The notes: generated by a model from the letters alone, not told the origin. DNA of 64,000 nt from Arthrobacter sp. B1I2 (GCF_030816485.1 NZ_JAUSYC010000001.1:62001-126000), one strand, 5' to 3'. Positions 37,150-46,770 are shown, numbered from the stretch's first letter. A program made the numbers and translations.

Positions 37150-39231
37150 TCAGCTGCGCACCGCCGTCGAATCATCAACCGGTACTTCTCCGGCATCCGC
37201 ACCCGCAAACTGCGACATGTACAGGCGGTGGTAGGCCCCGCCGGCGGTCAGCAACACCTGGTGGTTGCCCTGTTCCACGATCCGTCCGTTCTCCATGACC
37301 AGGATCGTATCGGCATCGCGGATGGTGGAGAGCCGGTGCGCGATCACAAAGCTTGTCCGGTCCGAGCGCAGCGCCGCCATGGCCTTCTGCACCAGGAGTT
37401 CGGTGCGGGTGTCCACGGAGCTGGTGGCCTCGTCCAGGATCAGCAGTGAAGGGTTCGCCACGAAGGCGCGGGCGATGGTGATCAGCTGTTTCTCGCCGGC
37501 GCTGACGTTGTTGCCTTCTTCATCGATTACGGTGTTGTAGCCCTCGGGCAGTGCGCGGACGAAGCGGTCCACGAAGGTGGCCTTCGCCGCTGACATGACC
37601 TGCTCCTCCGTGGCCTCGAGGTTGCCGTAGCGGATGTTGTCGTAGATGGAGCCACCGAACAACCAGGCGTCCTGCAGGACCATACCCACCTTGGAGCGCA
37701 GCTCCGAGCGGCTGAGGCGGGTGATGTCCACGCCGTCCAGCATGATGGAGCCGGAGTTGAGCTCGTAGAACCGCATCACCAGGTTCACCAGCGTGGTCTT
37801 GCCGGCGCCTGTGGGTCCGACGATGGCCACGGTGTTGCCCGGCTCTGCCGTGAAGGACAGGTTCTCGATGAGCGGCTTGTTCGGGGTGTAGCTGAAGGTG
37901 ACGTTCCGGAAGTCCACGTGCCCGTCGGTCTTGGCCGGCAGGTGTTCGGTAGCAGTTTCAGGGTCCTGTTCGTCGGCGTCCAGGAATTCGAAAACCCGCT
38001 CGGAGGACGCCACGCCGGACTGGAGCATGTTGGCCATGCCCGCCATCTGGCCCAGCGGCTGGGTGAATTCCCGGGAATACTGGATAAACGCGGTGGCGTC
38101 GCCCAGGGACATGGCCCCGGACGCCACCCGGAGTCCGCCCACCACGGCGATGCCCACGTAGCTGAGGTAGGAGACGAACTGCATGACCGGGAAGATGATC
38201 CCGGACACGAACTGCGCCCCAAAGCTCGCTTGGTAAAGAGCCTCGTTGCGTTCCTCGAACCGGGCCAGCATGTCGGCATCCCGGCCGAAAACGCGGACCA
38301 GGTCGTGGCCCGAAAAGGATTCCTCAATCTGGCCGTTCAGTGAGCCCGTGTTCTTCCATTGGGCAGCGAAGAGTTTCTGGCTCCGGACGCCAATCATTCC
38401 CGCGGCGACCCCGGACAGTGGGAGGGCCACCAGGGCGATCAGGGCCAGCTGCCAGGAGACGATGAACATCATGATCACGATGCCCACCACGGTCAGCACA
38501 GAGTTGACCAGCTGGGCAAAGGCCTGCTGGAGCGCCTGCTGGATGTTGTCGACATCGTTGGTCACCCGGGACAGGACGTCGCCGCGCTGGCGGGTGTCGA
38601 AATAGTTCAACGGCAGGCGGTTCAGCTTGCTTTCAGTGTCGTCGCGCAGCCGCCGGATGACCTTCATGACGATGCGGTTCAGCACGTACCCCTGCAGCCA
38701 CATGAAGATGTTCGCCACGAAGTACATGAGCAGGACGATGGCGATGAGCATGCTGAATTTGTCGAAGTTGATGCCGGTGCCGGGCACCAGTTCCATGCGG
38801 GACACCATGTCCGCAAAGTTGTCCTGACCCTGCTGCCGCAGGCCGGCAACGAACTGCTCCTTGCTGGCACCGGCGGGCAGCTGTTTGCCCACCACACCGG
38901 CGAAGATCACGTCCATGGCCTGGCCGAGGATCTTGGGGGCGATGACGTTCAGGACCACGGAGATGACTACCAGGCCAACCACGGCATAGATACCCAGCGT
39001 TTCGGGCTTGAGGAGGCCCATGAGCCGCTTAGCGGAGGGCCAGAAGTGCTCCGCTTTCTTGGCGGGCATGCCGCCGAACATGTCCCCGTCCGCTTCGGAG
39101 GGCGTGAACTCTTCCTCGAAGTAGTCGTCATCCTCCGGTTGCCCGGCGTCCGGTCGCGCATCCCCGGCAAGCGGCTGGGCCGCCAGCTCGGTCTCTTCCA
39201 TGGGACCGGAGTCCTTCTTGCGCGGGCTCAT
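37150..39231 (-). CDS. ABC exporter subunit with the canonical ATPase site
   Basis: This 693-residue type IV ABC exporter half-transporter has an acidic N-terminal extension (about 65 residues). Six membrane helices follow, with the coupling segment VTNDVDNIQQALQQAFAQLV. The nucleotide-binding domain shows Walker A GPTGAGKTTL, the signature VSAGEKQL (one residue off LSGGQ), Walker B LLILDEATSSVDT with the catalytic Glu, and the switch His in FVIAHRLSTI. Its start overlaps the partner subunit by 4 bases (39228-39231), so they form a heterodimer. It resembles multidrug or lipid exporters of the LmrCD/TmrAB type. The substrate is unknown. Confidence 0.93.
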   Translation of the reverse strand: MSPRKKDSGPMEETELAAQPLAGDARPDAGQPEDDDYFEEEFTPSEADGDMFGGMPAKKAEHFWPSAKRLMGLLKPETLGIYAVVGLVVISVVLNVIAPKILGQAMDVIFAGVVGKQLPAGASKEQFVAGLRQQGQDNFADMVSRMELVPGTGINFDKFSMLIAIVLLMYFVANIFMWLQGYVLNRIVMKVIRRLRDDTESKLNRLPLNYFDTRQRGDVLSRVTNDVDNIQQALQQAFAQLVNSVLTVVGIVIMMFIVSWQLALIALVALPLSGVAAGMIGVRSQKLFAAQWKNTGSLNGQIEESFSGHDLVRVFGRDADMLARFEERNEALYQASFGAQFVSGIIFPVMQFVSYLSYVGIAVVGGLRVASGAMSLGDATAFIQYSREFTQPLGQMAGMANMLQSGVASSERVFEFLDADEQDPETATEHLPAKTDGHVDFRNVTFSYTPNKPLIENLSFTAEPGNTVAIVGPTGAGKTTLVNLVMRFYELNSGSIMLDGVDITRLSRSELRSKVGMVLQDAWLFGGSIYDNIRYGNLEATEEQVMSAAKATFVDRFVRALPEGYNTVIDEEGNNVSAGEKQLITIARAFVANPSLLILDEATSSVDTRTELLVQKAMAALRSDRTSFVIAHRLSTIRDADTILVMENGRIVEQGNHQVLLTAGGAYHRLYMSQFAGADAGEVPVDDSTAVRS

Positions 39232-40961
39232 GCCACCTCCTCCACACTCAGCTGGGATTCGACAATTTCCTGGTAGGTGGGCGAGGTTTCCAGGAGTTCC
39301 TCGTGCGTGCCGCGGTCCACGATCCGTCCGTTGTCCAGCACCAGGATCTGGTCAGCCTCGGTGATGGTGGAAATCCGCTGGGCAACGATGATCACAGTGG
39401 CGTCCGCGGTGGTGCGCTTGAGGGCGGCGCGGAGCCTTGCGTCGGTGGCGACGTCCAAGGCGGAGAAGGAGTCGTCAAACAGGTAGACCCGCGGTTTGAT
39501 CACCAGGGCGCGGGCGATGCAGAGACGCTGGCGCTGGCCGCCGGAAACGTTGGTGCCACCCTGGGAGATCCGGGCGTCCAGGCCGTTCTTCTTCTCCCGC
39601 ACAAAGGATTCACCTTGGGCTACCCGGAGGGCATCCCAGAGTTCCTGGTCCGTTGCTTCGGTCTTGCCGAACCTCAGGTTGTGCGCAATGGTCCCGGAGA
39701 ACAGGTAGGGACGCTGCGGCACCAGGGCAACGCGTTTGGTGATCTCGGCGCGATCCAGTTTGTCCACCGGGACACCGTCCAGCAGCACTTGGCCTTCCAC
39801 GGGGTCGTACAGCCTCGGCAGGAGGGACAGCAGAGACGTCTTGCCGGCGCCCGTCGAACCAATAATGGCAATGGTCTGTCCCGGGCGTGCGGTGAAGCTG
39901 ATGTTGCTAAGCACCGGCGACTCAGCTCCCGGGTAGGCGAAGGAGACGTTGCGGAACTCCACCACGCCGGCCAGCGAGGCCGGAGCCTCGGGACGTTCGG
40001 GATCATGGATGGAAGGTTCCACGCCGAGTACCTCGCCAATGCGGTCCGCGCAGACTGAGGCACGCGGGATCATCATGGCCATGAATGTGCCCATCATGAC
40101 GGCCATCAGGATCTGCAGCAGATACTGCAGGAACGCCGTCAGCGACCCCACCTGCATGGCGCCGGCATCCACCCGCTGCCCGCCAAACCAGAGGACGGCG
40201 GCGGTGGACAGGTGCAGGATCATGCTGATGGCCGGGAACATCAGGACGAACAGGGCGCCAATGCGGAGCGAGACGTCCGTGAGCTCCTTGTTGGCGCCGC
40301 CGAAGCGGTCGGTTTCATACGGTTCACGAACGAAGGCCCGGACCACGCGGATGCCGATGATCTGCTCGCGCAGGACGGCGTTGATCCGGTCGATCTTCCT
40401 CTGCATGGAGCGGAACAGCGGCATGAGCCGGACCACCAGGTAGCCCACCACCACTGCCAGCAGCGGGACGGACACCCACACCAGCCAGGACAGGCTGATG
40501 TCCTCACGCAGCGCCATGATGATGCCGCCGATGCACATGATGGGTGTGGCAACCATGAAGTTCAGCCCCATCAGCAGGAGCATCTGTACCTGCTGGACAT
40601 CATTGGTGCCACGGGTGATCAGCGTAGGGGCACCGAACGCGTTGACGTCCTTGGCCGAAAAGCTGGTGACCTTGCCGAACACCGCGCGGCGCAGGTCGCG
40701 GCCCACCGCCATGGCCGTCCTGGATCCGAAGTACACGCCGGCAATGGCCGCAGCCACCTGGGCGAACGCCACCAGGAGCATCACGGCGCCGGTGCGCCAG
40801 ATGAAGTCGGTGTCTCCGCGCGCCACTCCTTCATCAATGATTTGGGCGTTCAGGCTGGGCAGGTACAGCGCGGCGATGGTGGATGCGAGCTGGAAAATGA
40901 CCACAGCCAGGATGTAGGGAAAATACGGTTTGGAGTAGCGCCGTATCAGGGTAAGGAGCAT
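39228..40961 (-). CDS. ABC exporter subunit with degenerate ATPase site
   Basis: This 577-codon half-transporter is the partner of the downstream subunit. Six membrane helices precede the NBD, with VTRGTNDVQQVQMLLLMG-like coupling sequence. Walker A is GSTGAGKTSL and the signature is a full VSGGQRQRL. Walker B ends LFDDSFSALD (Asp in place of the catalytic Glu) and the switch histidine is Gln (VAQRIST), so this half hydrolyses ATP poorly, if at all. The frame is open to 41033, but the ATG at 40961 starts right at the first helix (MLLTLIRRYSKPYFPYIL). Confidence 0.93.
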   Translation of the reverse strand: MLLTLIRRYSKPYFPYILAVVIFQLASTIAALYLPSLNAQIIDEGVARGDTDFIWRTGAVMLLVAFAQVAAAIAGVYFGSRTAMAVGRDLRRAVFGKVTSFSAKDVNAFGAPTLITRGTNDVQQVQMLLLMGLNFMVATPIMCIGGIIMALREDISLSWLVWVSVPLLAVVVGYLVVRLMPLFRSMQRKIDRINAVLREQIIGIRVVRAFVREPYETDRFGGANKELTDVSLRIGALFVLMFPAISMILHLSTAAVLWFGGQRVDAGAMQVGSLTAFLQYLLQILMAVMMGTFMAMMIPRASVCADRIGEVLGVEPSIHDPERPEAPASLAGVVEFRNVSFAYPGAESPVLSNISFTARPGQTIAIIGSTGAGKTSLLSLLPRLYDPVEGQVLLDGVPVDKLDRAEITKRVALVPQRPYLFSGTIAHNLRFGKTEATDQELWDALRVAQGESFVREKKNGLDARISQGGTNVSGGQRQRLCIARALVIKPRVYLFDDSFSALDVATDARLRAALKRTTADATVIIVAQRISTITEADQILVLDNGRIVDRGTHEELLETSPTYQEIVESQLSVEEVA

Positions 40962-41033
40962 GGACTCAACTCTAGTGATGCCCGCTGACATTGGGTCCCA
41001 GGGAGGGCACCTTTTCCTGCCACAAAGCCGCAA

Positions 41034-41061
41034 CCCGCCCCGGGAATCTTCCCGGGGCGGG
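41034..41061 (-). terminator. G+C-rich hairpin after the DHA2 exporter
   Basis: CCCGCCCCGGGA (41034-41045) pairs perfectly with TCCCGGGGCGGG (41050-41061). It lies 60 bases beyond the stop of the DHA2 transporter and just upstream of the ABC exporter start. The following bases on the minus strand are T-poor (TTGCGGCTTTG), so termination efficiency is uncertain. Confidence 0.65.
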
Positions 41062-41120
41062 CTGCCGCTTTGATGTTTTCCGGCGCTGGGCCGGCCGGCC
41101 GGGGATGGCCTGCTTAAGGC

Positions 41121-43337
41121 CTACCGGCCCGGGGCTGGCTCCGAACCGGCGCCGGTGGACGGTGCGGCAGGCGGTGCGGCGGCGCTGTGCTTGCCGTGCC
41201 CGGCCAGGTACAAGGCGGCCGCTGCCTGGATCTTGCGTTCCTTCAGGAGCTTGCGCTGGAGCCTGCTGAGCTCTGCCGCGGTGGCCGCCTGCCTGGCGGC
41301 AACCTCCTGCTGGGAGCGCAGCTGTTCCTGGATGTCCAGGACCAGACCGCCCAGTTCCGCCTGCTGGCGGGCCAGCAGGTGCTGGGTGTCCTGCAGTTTC
41401 TGCAGGGTGGCAGCGGCGCTGGCTACCGCGTCGGCGGCCTTCTCCGCGTTGTCAATGGACCGCAGGTCCAGTCCTTCGGAACTAAAGCTCCTGGCGAAGG
41501 CTTCCTCGAAGTCCTCCGTGGCCACCCGGCCGGACGAAGCCAAGGCAGCGGCAGCCCCGCCGTCGTACATCTTTGCGGGCGCCGCGGCCGGCCCTGCATG
41601 TGCAGCACTCCTGGCGGCGATTCCAGTCCCGGCGGGGGCGGTGCCGTTCCCGCCGGCGCCGGTGACCATGGGCAGTTGGCCGGTCATGGCGGTCATGCCC
41701 GCTTCACCGGCCGCGTTGGCCTGCAGCGTGGCCTCGGGGGTGATGTCCACGGTCTTGCGCAGCGGCACTTCCTTGATGAAGAGCACGGCGATGAGGGCCA
41801 CCGCGCTGACGATGGCGGAGATCATGAAGATGCCTGCTGTGGCGTCACCGTAGGCGGCACGCATGACGTCGGCGATCGGCGCCGGCAGGTCCTTGAGGTC
41901 CAGCGTGGCGCCGCTGTTCCGGGAGGCCTGGATGCCAAGCTTCGAAAGCCCGTCGGTGGCCAGGTCCTTGACATGGTTGGCCATGACGGCGCCCAGGACG
42001 GAGACGCCGATGGCGCCGCCAACGGAGCGGAAGAAAGCAACGGAGGCACTGGCGGAGCCGATGTCCTTGGCCTGGACGGTGTTCTGCACGGCAAGGACCA
42101 GGTTCTGCATCAGCATGCCCAGGCCGATGCCGAAGATGCCCGTGTACAGGCCGGTCAGCCACAGTTCGGTGGTGTGGTCCATGGTTCCTGCGAGTGCCAG
42201 GCCGCCGATCAGGAGAATGGTGCCGCCGACCAGGAAGCGCTTCCACTTGCCGTACCGGCTGATCAGCTGGCCGGACAGGACCGAACCGATGAGGTTGCCG
42301 GCGATCATGGGCAGGGTCAGCAGGCCGGCCTCGGTGGGCGTGGCGCCCCGGGCCACCTGGTAGTACTGGCCCAGGAACGTGGACGAACCGAACATGGCAA
42401 CGCCAACGGCCACGGAAGCCACGATGGCCAGAGCGGTGGTGCGGTCGGAGATGATCTTCAGCGGGATGATCGGCTGGGACACCTTGGACTCCACCAGCAC
42501 CAGCAGTGCCAGCAGGAGGACGCCGCCGCCCACCATCACCGCCGTCTGCCAGGACCACCAGTCGTAGTAGTCGGCCTTGCCGGCAAAGGAAACCCAGACC
42601 AGGAGCAGGCTAACGCCGGAGGTGAGCAGGATGGCACCAAGCCAGTCGATCTTGGCGGGGCGCTTGACGTGCGGAACCTTGAGCGTGACCTGGAGCAGGA
42701 TCAGGGCGACGACGGCGAGCGGCACGCAGACAAAGAAGGTCCAGCGCCAGCCGAGCGGGCTGTCCACGATGAAGCCGCCAAGCAGCGGGCCGCCGGCGGT
42801 ACCGACAGCCATCACACCGCCCATGTAGCCGGAGTACTTGCCGCGGTCCCGCGGCGGGATGATGGATCCGATGATCGCCTGGGCCAGGGCGGTGAGGCCA
42901 CCCATGGCGATGCCCTGGATCACGCGGGCGGTGAGCAGGAACGGAATGTTCTCCGAGAAGCCTGCCATGACCGAGCCGGCAACGAAGATCACGATGCTCA
43001 GCTGGACCAGGACCTTCTTGTCGAAAAGGTCGGCAAGCTTGCCCCAGATGGGGGTGGTGGCTGCGTTGGCCAGCAGCGCGGCCGTGATGACCCACGCGAA
43101 GTCCGTCTGGGTGCCCTTGAGCTCGGACATGATGGTGGGCAGCGCGTTGGCCACGATGGTGCTGCTGAGGATTGCGGTGAAGAAGGCTGCGAGAAGACCG
43201 GTCAGGGCCTCCATGATCTGCCGGTGGTTCATGGGTGCGCCGGGTTCGTGGCGTTTAAATTGCCGCGACTCCTGTTTGGCGCTGCGTTGGCGCTGGCGCT
43301 CCTGTTCCTGGTCCGCGGCGGCGGTGACGTTAGCCAT
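41121..43337 (-). CDS. DHA2-family (14-helix) drug:H+ exporter
   Basis: This 738-residue major-facilitator drug exporter of the EmrB/QacA type has about 14 hydrophobic helices in residues 40-540. Signatures are the loop IWGKLADLFDKKVL (motif A variant) and ARVIQGIAMGGLTALAQAII with motif C (GPLLGGFIVDSPLGWRW). A long C-terminal cytosolic extension of about 190 residues is unusual: it is Ala-rich with a heptad-like stretch (LQKLQDTQHLLARQQAELGG) that suggests a coiled coil. The ATG at 43337 overlaps the end of the MarR gene by 8 bases, so the two are co-expressed. MarR therefore most likely controls it. Confidence 0.93.
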   Translation of the reverse strand: MANVTAAADQEQERQRQRSAKQESRQFKRHEPGAPMNHRQIMEALTGLLAAFFTAILSSTIVANALPTIMSELKGTQTDFAWVITAALLANAATTPIWGKLADLFDKKVLVQLSIVIFVAGSVMAGFSENIPFLLTARVIQGIAMGGLTALAQAIIGSIIPPRDRGKYSGYMGGVMAVGTAGGPLLGGFIVDSPLGWRWTFFVCVPLAVVALILLQVTLKVPHVKRPAKIDWLGAILLTSGVSLLLVWVSFAGKADYYDWWSWQTAVMVGGGVLLLALLVLVESKVSQPIIPLKIISDRTTALAIVASVAVGVAMFGSSTFLGQYYQVARGATPTEAGLLTLPMIAGNLIGSVLSGQLISRYGKWKRFLVGGTILLIGGLALAGTMDHTTELWLTGLYTGIFGIGLGMLMQNLVLAVQNTVQAKDIGSASASVAFFRSVGGAIGVSVLGAVMANHVKDLATDGLSKLGIQASRNSGATLDLKDLPAPIADVMRAAYGDATAGIFMISAIVSAVALIAVLFIKEVPLRKTVDITPEATLQANAAGEAGMTAMTGQLPMVTGAGGNGTAPAGTGIAARSAAHAGPAAAPAKMYDGGAAAALASSGRVATEDFEEAFARSFSSEGLDLRSIDNAEKAADAVASAAATLQKLQDTQHLLARQQAELGGLVLDIQEQLRSQQEVAARQAATAAELSRLQRKLLKERKIQAAAALYLAGHGKHSAAAPPAAPSTGAGSEPAPGR

Positions 43338-43824
43338 TGGTGGGCTCCTGCGTTTCGTGTTCGGTGGTGATTCCGGCCGCCCTTGCCCGGATGGAATTCT
43401 TCAGGGATGTGGTGAGCTTGCTCAACATCGCGGCTGTTGCAGCGGCGTCGTCCTCGTTCCAGTCGGCAAGGTAGGCCTGCAGGGTCTCCGTCCGGTGCCG
43501 CACCACCTGTGCGAGCTTTTCCTGCCCCCGCGGGGACAGTGCCAGCAGCTGCGCCCTGCCGTCGTGCGGGTCCGGGGTGCGGACCACCAGGCCCGCGTCC
43601 GCCAGCTCAGCCACGTGCCGGCTGAGCACCGGAGGGCTGACCCCCAGGCGCTCGGCCAGGTGCGCGGCCCGGGTTTCCCCTTCGCCGATGAACCTGAGCA
43701 CGCCCTGGAGCGCGATGCCGGTGTCCTGGCCCTTGATATTGACCATGGTGACGCAGCGCAGGGCGCGCTGCAGGTCATAGATATTGCTGACGAGGTCGGC
43801 AGCGGTGGCCGGTGCGACAGACAT
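43330..43824 (-). CDS. MarR-family regulator of the DHA2 exporter
   Basis: This 164-residue winged-helix repressor of the MarR family has TRAAHLAERLGVSPPVLSRHVAELADAGLVVRTPD as recognition region and wing, with flanking dimerisation helices. I use the ATG at 43824, which has AGGGAG 5 bases upstream; the frame continues to 43857 without a good start. It is the first gene of an operon with the DHA2 exporter (8-base overlap). A perfect AGTTGC-type inverted repeat lies 18-34 bases upstream, which suggests autoregulation and release by a drug-like ligand. Confidence 0.93.
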   Translation of the reverse strand: MSVAPATAADLVSNIYDLQRALRCVTMVNIKGQDTGIALQGVLRFIGEGETRAAHLAERLGVSPPVLSRHVAELADAGLVVRTPDPHDGRAQLLALSPRGQEKLAQVVRHRTETLQAYLADWNEDDAAATAAMLSKLTTSLKNSIRARAAGITTEHETQEPTNG

Positions 43825-43842
43825 GGTGCTCCCTAAAGAATT

Positions 43843-43859
43843 AGTTGCTGCAAGCAACT
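43843..43859. promoter_or_regulatory. Probable MarR operator
   Basis: The perfect inverted repeat AGTTGCTGCAAGCAACT (7-3-7) lies 18-34 bases before the MarR start, where it would block the promoter or the early transcript. Further partial half-sites (GGTTGCTT and GAAGTTG) follow within 35 bases. The half-site is shared with the palindrome upstream of the second MarR gene near 59.2 kb. Confidence 0.75.
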
Positions 43860-43980
43860 GTATCAGGAAAAGGTTGCTTAGGGAAACGAAGTTGTTTGTA
43901 GATGCCTTAACGACAGCGCTCCCCCACTTCAGCCGGGCGGGCCGGGAAGTGAGGGAGCGTTGTGCCGGTTACAGGTGGGC

Positions 43981-45669
43981 TCAGTCGCCCAAATGGGTGG
44001 GGCCGAACATCTTCAGGAGGGTTTCAACCACGACGACGTTCGGCCCGTCGGCAGCGAAGCCCGCCTTCAGCGCGTCCCCCACACCCTCCGGGGCAACCCG
44101 GGTGGCGGGCACGCCGAAGGACTCGGCAAGCTTGACGAAGTCCGGGCGGGCGAGCTCGGTGGCAGTTGCTTTGCCGAACGCACCCACCATGTATTCGCGC
44201 AGGATGCCGTAGCCGCCGTCGTCCACTATCAGCCAGGTGACCGGCACGTTGTGCTGTTTCGCCGTAGCCAGTTCGGCGATGGAATACATCGAGGAGCCAT
44301 CACCGGAGACGGCGAGTACCCTGCCTGGCCTCCCCTTTGTTTCCAGTCCCACGGCCGCTCCGATAGCACTGGGGAACGCGTAGCCCAGGCCGCCTGCACC
44401 CTGGGCGGAGTGGAATTGCCCCTGCCGCGCATCCCAGCAGGACCAGCCCCAGTAGGCGGCGATCGTCATGTCCCAAAAGGTCTGCATGTCCGCCGGTACG
44501 GCCTCGCGGATGTCCGCCATGAACTTCAGTTCCTTGGCCAGGTCCTGGGACTCCAGCCGGGCGCGGACTTTGCCAAGGGACTCCGCGACCAGCTGTTCCG
44601 GGGTGGTGCCGTGCCAGTCCGGGGCCGCCGTCCCGCCGGGCTCTAGCGCTTCGTCCAGTGCCGCCAGGGCCTGTCCGGCATCGGCGCGGATGCCCAGGCC
44701 GGGCCGGTTGGACTCCAGGACCCGGGGCTCGGCGTCGATCTGGATGATCCGCCCGCGGGGCTCGAAGGTGAAGTAATTGGAGGTCACCTCACCCAGCGAG
44801 GAGCCGATCACCACCAGGACATCGGCGTCCTCCAGGACGTCGGTCATGTAGCGGTCCTCGATCCACGCCTGCAGGGACAGCTCATGGTTCCACGGGAACG
44901 CGCCGTTGCCGCCAGGGGTGCAGATCACCGGCGCCCGCAGTTTCTCGGCAATGGAGAGCAGCGACTTCTCCGCCTTGCCGCGGCGGGTACCACCGCCGGC
45001 GATGATGGCCGGGCGCTTGGCCGTCTCCAGCCACTTCACGGCCTCCCGCACCAGTTCAACCCGCGGCGGGTTGTCCGCGGCCTCCGCCAGGGCGTCCTCC
45101 ACCGGAGGCACCATGATGGGATCCAGCAGCACGTTTTGCGGAATTTCCAGCCAGACCGGGCCCTGCGGGGACGAGATGGCCTCGGTCCACGCGTCCTGGA
45201 TGGCGGACGGGATGCCCGAGGCATGCTGGATCAGCCGCTGGCTCTTGGTGACGTTTGCGGCGGACGCCTTCTGGTCATCGAGCTGGTGCAGCATGCCCTT
45301 GCGCCGCGCGCCCAGGCCCTCCAGTGGAATCTGGCTGGCCACCACCACCATGGGCACCCCCGTGGCGTAGGCCTCCTGCAGGCCGGCCAGCGACGTCAGC
45401 GCGCCAGGGCCGGTGGACAGGAACAGCACCCCCACTTCCCCGGTGGCACGGGAGTACCCGTCCGCGGCAAAGGCGCTGTTGTTCTCGACCCGGGAGGAAA
45501 CGAAGTGCAGGTTGCCCCGGCCCATGGCGTCGAAGAGTCCCAGGGCATGCTGCCCCGGAATACCGAACACCGTCTTCGCGCCCAGCGCTTCGAGGGTCTC
45601 CACGACGAGGTCCCCGCCGTTGCGGGTACCACTTCGCTGCGCGGGGACAGGTGTGCCCAGTTCGGTCAC
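43981..45669 (-). CDS. TPP-dependent decarboxylase/acetolactate synthase-like enzyme, possible 2-ketoarginine decarboxylase
   Basis: This 562-residue thiamine-diphosphate enzyme of the acetolactate-synthase superfamily has the catalytic Glu in SRVENNSAFAADGYSR. The middle domain holds VVIGSSLGEVTSNYF. The TPP motif starts GDGSSMYSIAELATAK and ends with VDDGGYG (Asp in place of the usual Asn pair). No ilvN-like small subunit is next to it, arguing against branched-chain synthesis. It follows a ureohydrolase by 4 bases, with AAGGAG for its GTG start inside that gene's end. Pseudomonas AruI, a 2-ketoarginine decarboxylase, has similar length and a similar GxGRxKxLHxL-like segment, so I suggest that role; this is inference. 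Confidence 0.85.
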   Translation of the reverse strand: MTELGTPVPAQRSGTRNGGDLVVETLEALGAKTVFGIPGQHALGLFDAMGRGNLHFVSSRVENNSAFAADGYSRATGEVGVLFLSTGPGALTSLAGLQEAYATGVPMVVVASQIPLEGLGARRKGMLHQLDDQKASAANVTKSQRLIQHASGIPSAIQDAWTEAISSPQGPVWLEIPQNVLLDPIMVPPVEDALAEAADNPPRVELVREAVKWLETAKRPAIIAGGGTRRGKAEKSLLSIAEKLRAPVICTPGGNGAFPWNHELSLQAWIEDRYMTDVLEDADVLVVIGSSLGEVTSNYFTFEPRGRIIQIDAEPRVLESNRPGLGIRADAGQALAALDEALEPGGTAAPDWHGTTPEQLVAESLGKVRARLESQDLAKELKFMADIREAVPADMQTFWDMTIAAYWGWSCWDARQGQFHSAQGAGGLGYAFPSAIGAAVGLETKGRPGRVLAVSGDGSSMYSIAELATAKQHNVPVTWLIVDDGGYGILREYMVGAFGKATATELARPDFVKLAESFGVPATRVAPEGVGDALKAGFAADGPNVVVVETLLKMFGPTHLGD

Positions 45670-45673
45670 GGCC

Positions 45674-46738
45674 CTACTCCTTGGCGGCGGCGGCGAAACC
45701 GGCGGGGCGGCGGACTTCCTGGCCCAAGGCCTGGGCCTGGTATCCGGTCTCCGTTCCGAAGCGGCTTCCGGGCAGGGCGTTATCTGCCATGAGGGTCACC
45801 AGTTCGTAGGCGACGTGGCTCGCAGCGACACCGGTGATTTCGGCGTGGTCATAGGCAGGTGAGACCTCGACGACGTCGGCTCCCACCAGGTTCATGCCGC
45901 GGAAGCCGCGGATGATCTCGAGGAGCTCGCGGCTGGTGATGCCGCCGGCTTCCGGGGTTCCGGTGCCCGGTGCGTGGGCCGGATCCAGGACGTCGATGTC
46001 CACCGAGATGTAGAGCGGGCGGTTGCCGATCCGGTCGCGGACCTTGGCGACGGTTTCCAGCACGCCCTGGTAGTAGACGTCCGCGGAGGTGACGATGCCG
46101 AACCCAAAGCGGTGGTCGTCGTCGAGATCCTTTTTGCCATAGAGCGGGCCGCGGGTGCCGATGTGGCTGATGGCCTCGGTGTCCAGGATGCCTTCCTCAA
46201 CGGCGCGGCGGAAGGGCGTGCCATGAGTGTATTCGGCGCCGAAGTACGTGTCCCAAGTGTCCAGGTGGGCATCGAAGTGGAGCATGGCGACGGGTCCGCC
46301 GGCGCGTTCAGCGGCGGCACGAAGCAGCGGAAGGGCGATGGTGTGGTCCCCGCCCAGGGTCAGCAGCTTGCTCCCGGCGGCCGTGAGGTCCAGCGCGTTC
46401 TGCTGGATGGTCTCGATGGCTTCGTTGATGTTGAACGGGTTGACGGCCATGTCCCCGGCGTCGGCCACCTGGATGTTCTCGAACGGGCTGACGTCCCAGG
46501 CCGGGTTGTAGGGGCGCAGCAGCCGGCTGGCCTCGCGGACGTGGTTGGCCCCGAACCGGGCTCCCGGACGGTAGGAGACACCTGAATCGAAGGGCACGCC
46601 CACCACCGTCACGTCAGCCTTATCCACCTGGTCCAGCCGGGGAAGGCGGGCATACGTGGCAGCTCCGGCATAGCGGGGAATCCGGGATGAATCGATGGGG
46701 CCAAGGTTGCCGTTGGCTTCAATGCGCAGCTCTTCCAA
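45674..46738 (-). CDS. Ureohydrolase: agmatinase or guanidinobutyrase
   Basis: This 354-residue manganese ureohydrolase releases urea from a guanidino compound. Metal ligands are visible in [26 protein letters not shown] and [19 protein letters not shown]. Length and C-terminus fit the agmatinase (SpeB) branch, which also contains guanidinobutyrases such as GbuA. The start is probably the TTG at 46738, with AAGGAG 9 bases upstream; no ATG is near. It leads an operon with the TPP enzyme. A candidate minus-strand -10 (TATGAT, complement at 46783-46788) is embedded in an inverted repeat GGTGT/ACACC (46771-46792). Confidence 0.9.
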   Translation of the reverse strand: MEELRIEANGNLGPIDSSRIPRYAGAATYARLPRLDQVDKADVTVVGVPFDSGVSYRPGARFGANHVREASRLLRPYNPAWDVSPFENIQVADAGDMAVNPFNINEAIETIQQNALDLTAAGSKLLTLGGDHTIALPLLRAAAERAGGPVAMLHFDAHLDTWDTYFGAEYTHGTPFRRAVEEGILDTEAISHIGTRGPLYGKKDLDDDHRFGFGIVTSADVYYQGVLETVAKVRDRIGNRPLYISVDIDVLDPAHAPGTGTPEAGGITSRELLEIIRGFRGMNLVGADVVEVSPAYDHAEITGVAASHVAYELVTLMADNALPGSRFGTETGYQAQALGQEVRRPAGFAAAAKE

Positions 46739-46770
46739 TGGAGGCCTCTCCTTCGAGGAGTTGAGGGACT

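Noticed and set aside
41187..43370. Long open frame opposite the DHA2 exporter
   Set aside because: It mirrors a real membrane protein in a high-G+C gene, has no recognisable domain, and its composition (Gly/Gln/His/Asp-rich) is typical of antisense frames.
45674..46738. Arginase instead of agmatinase/guanidinobutyrase
   Set aside because: The metal motifs suit all ureohydrolases, but the N-terminal extension and GTGTPEAGG segment fit the SpeB branch better than arginases.
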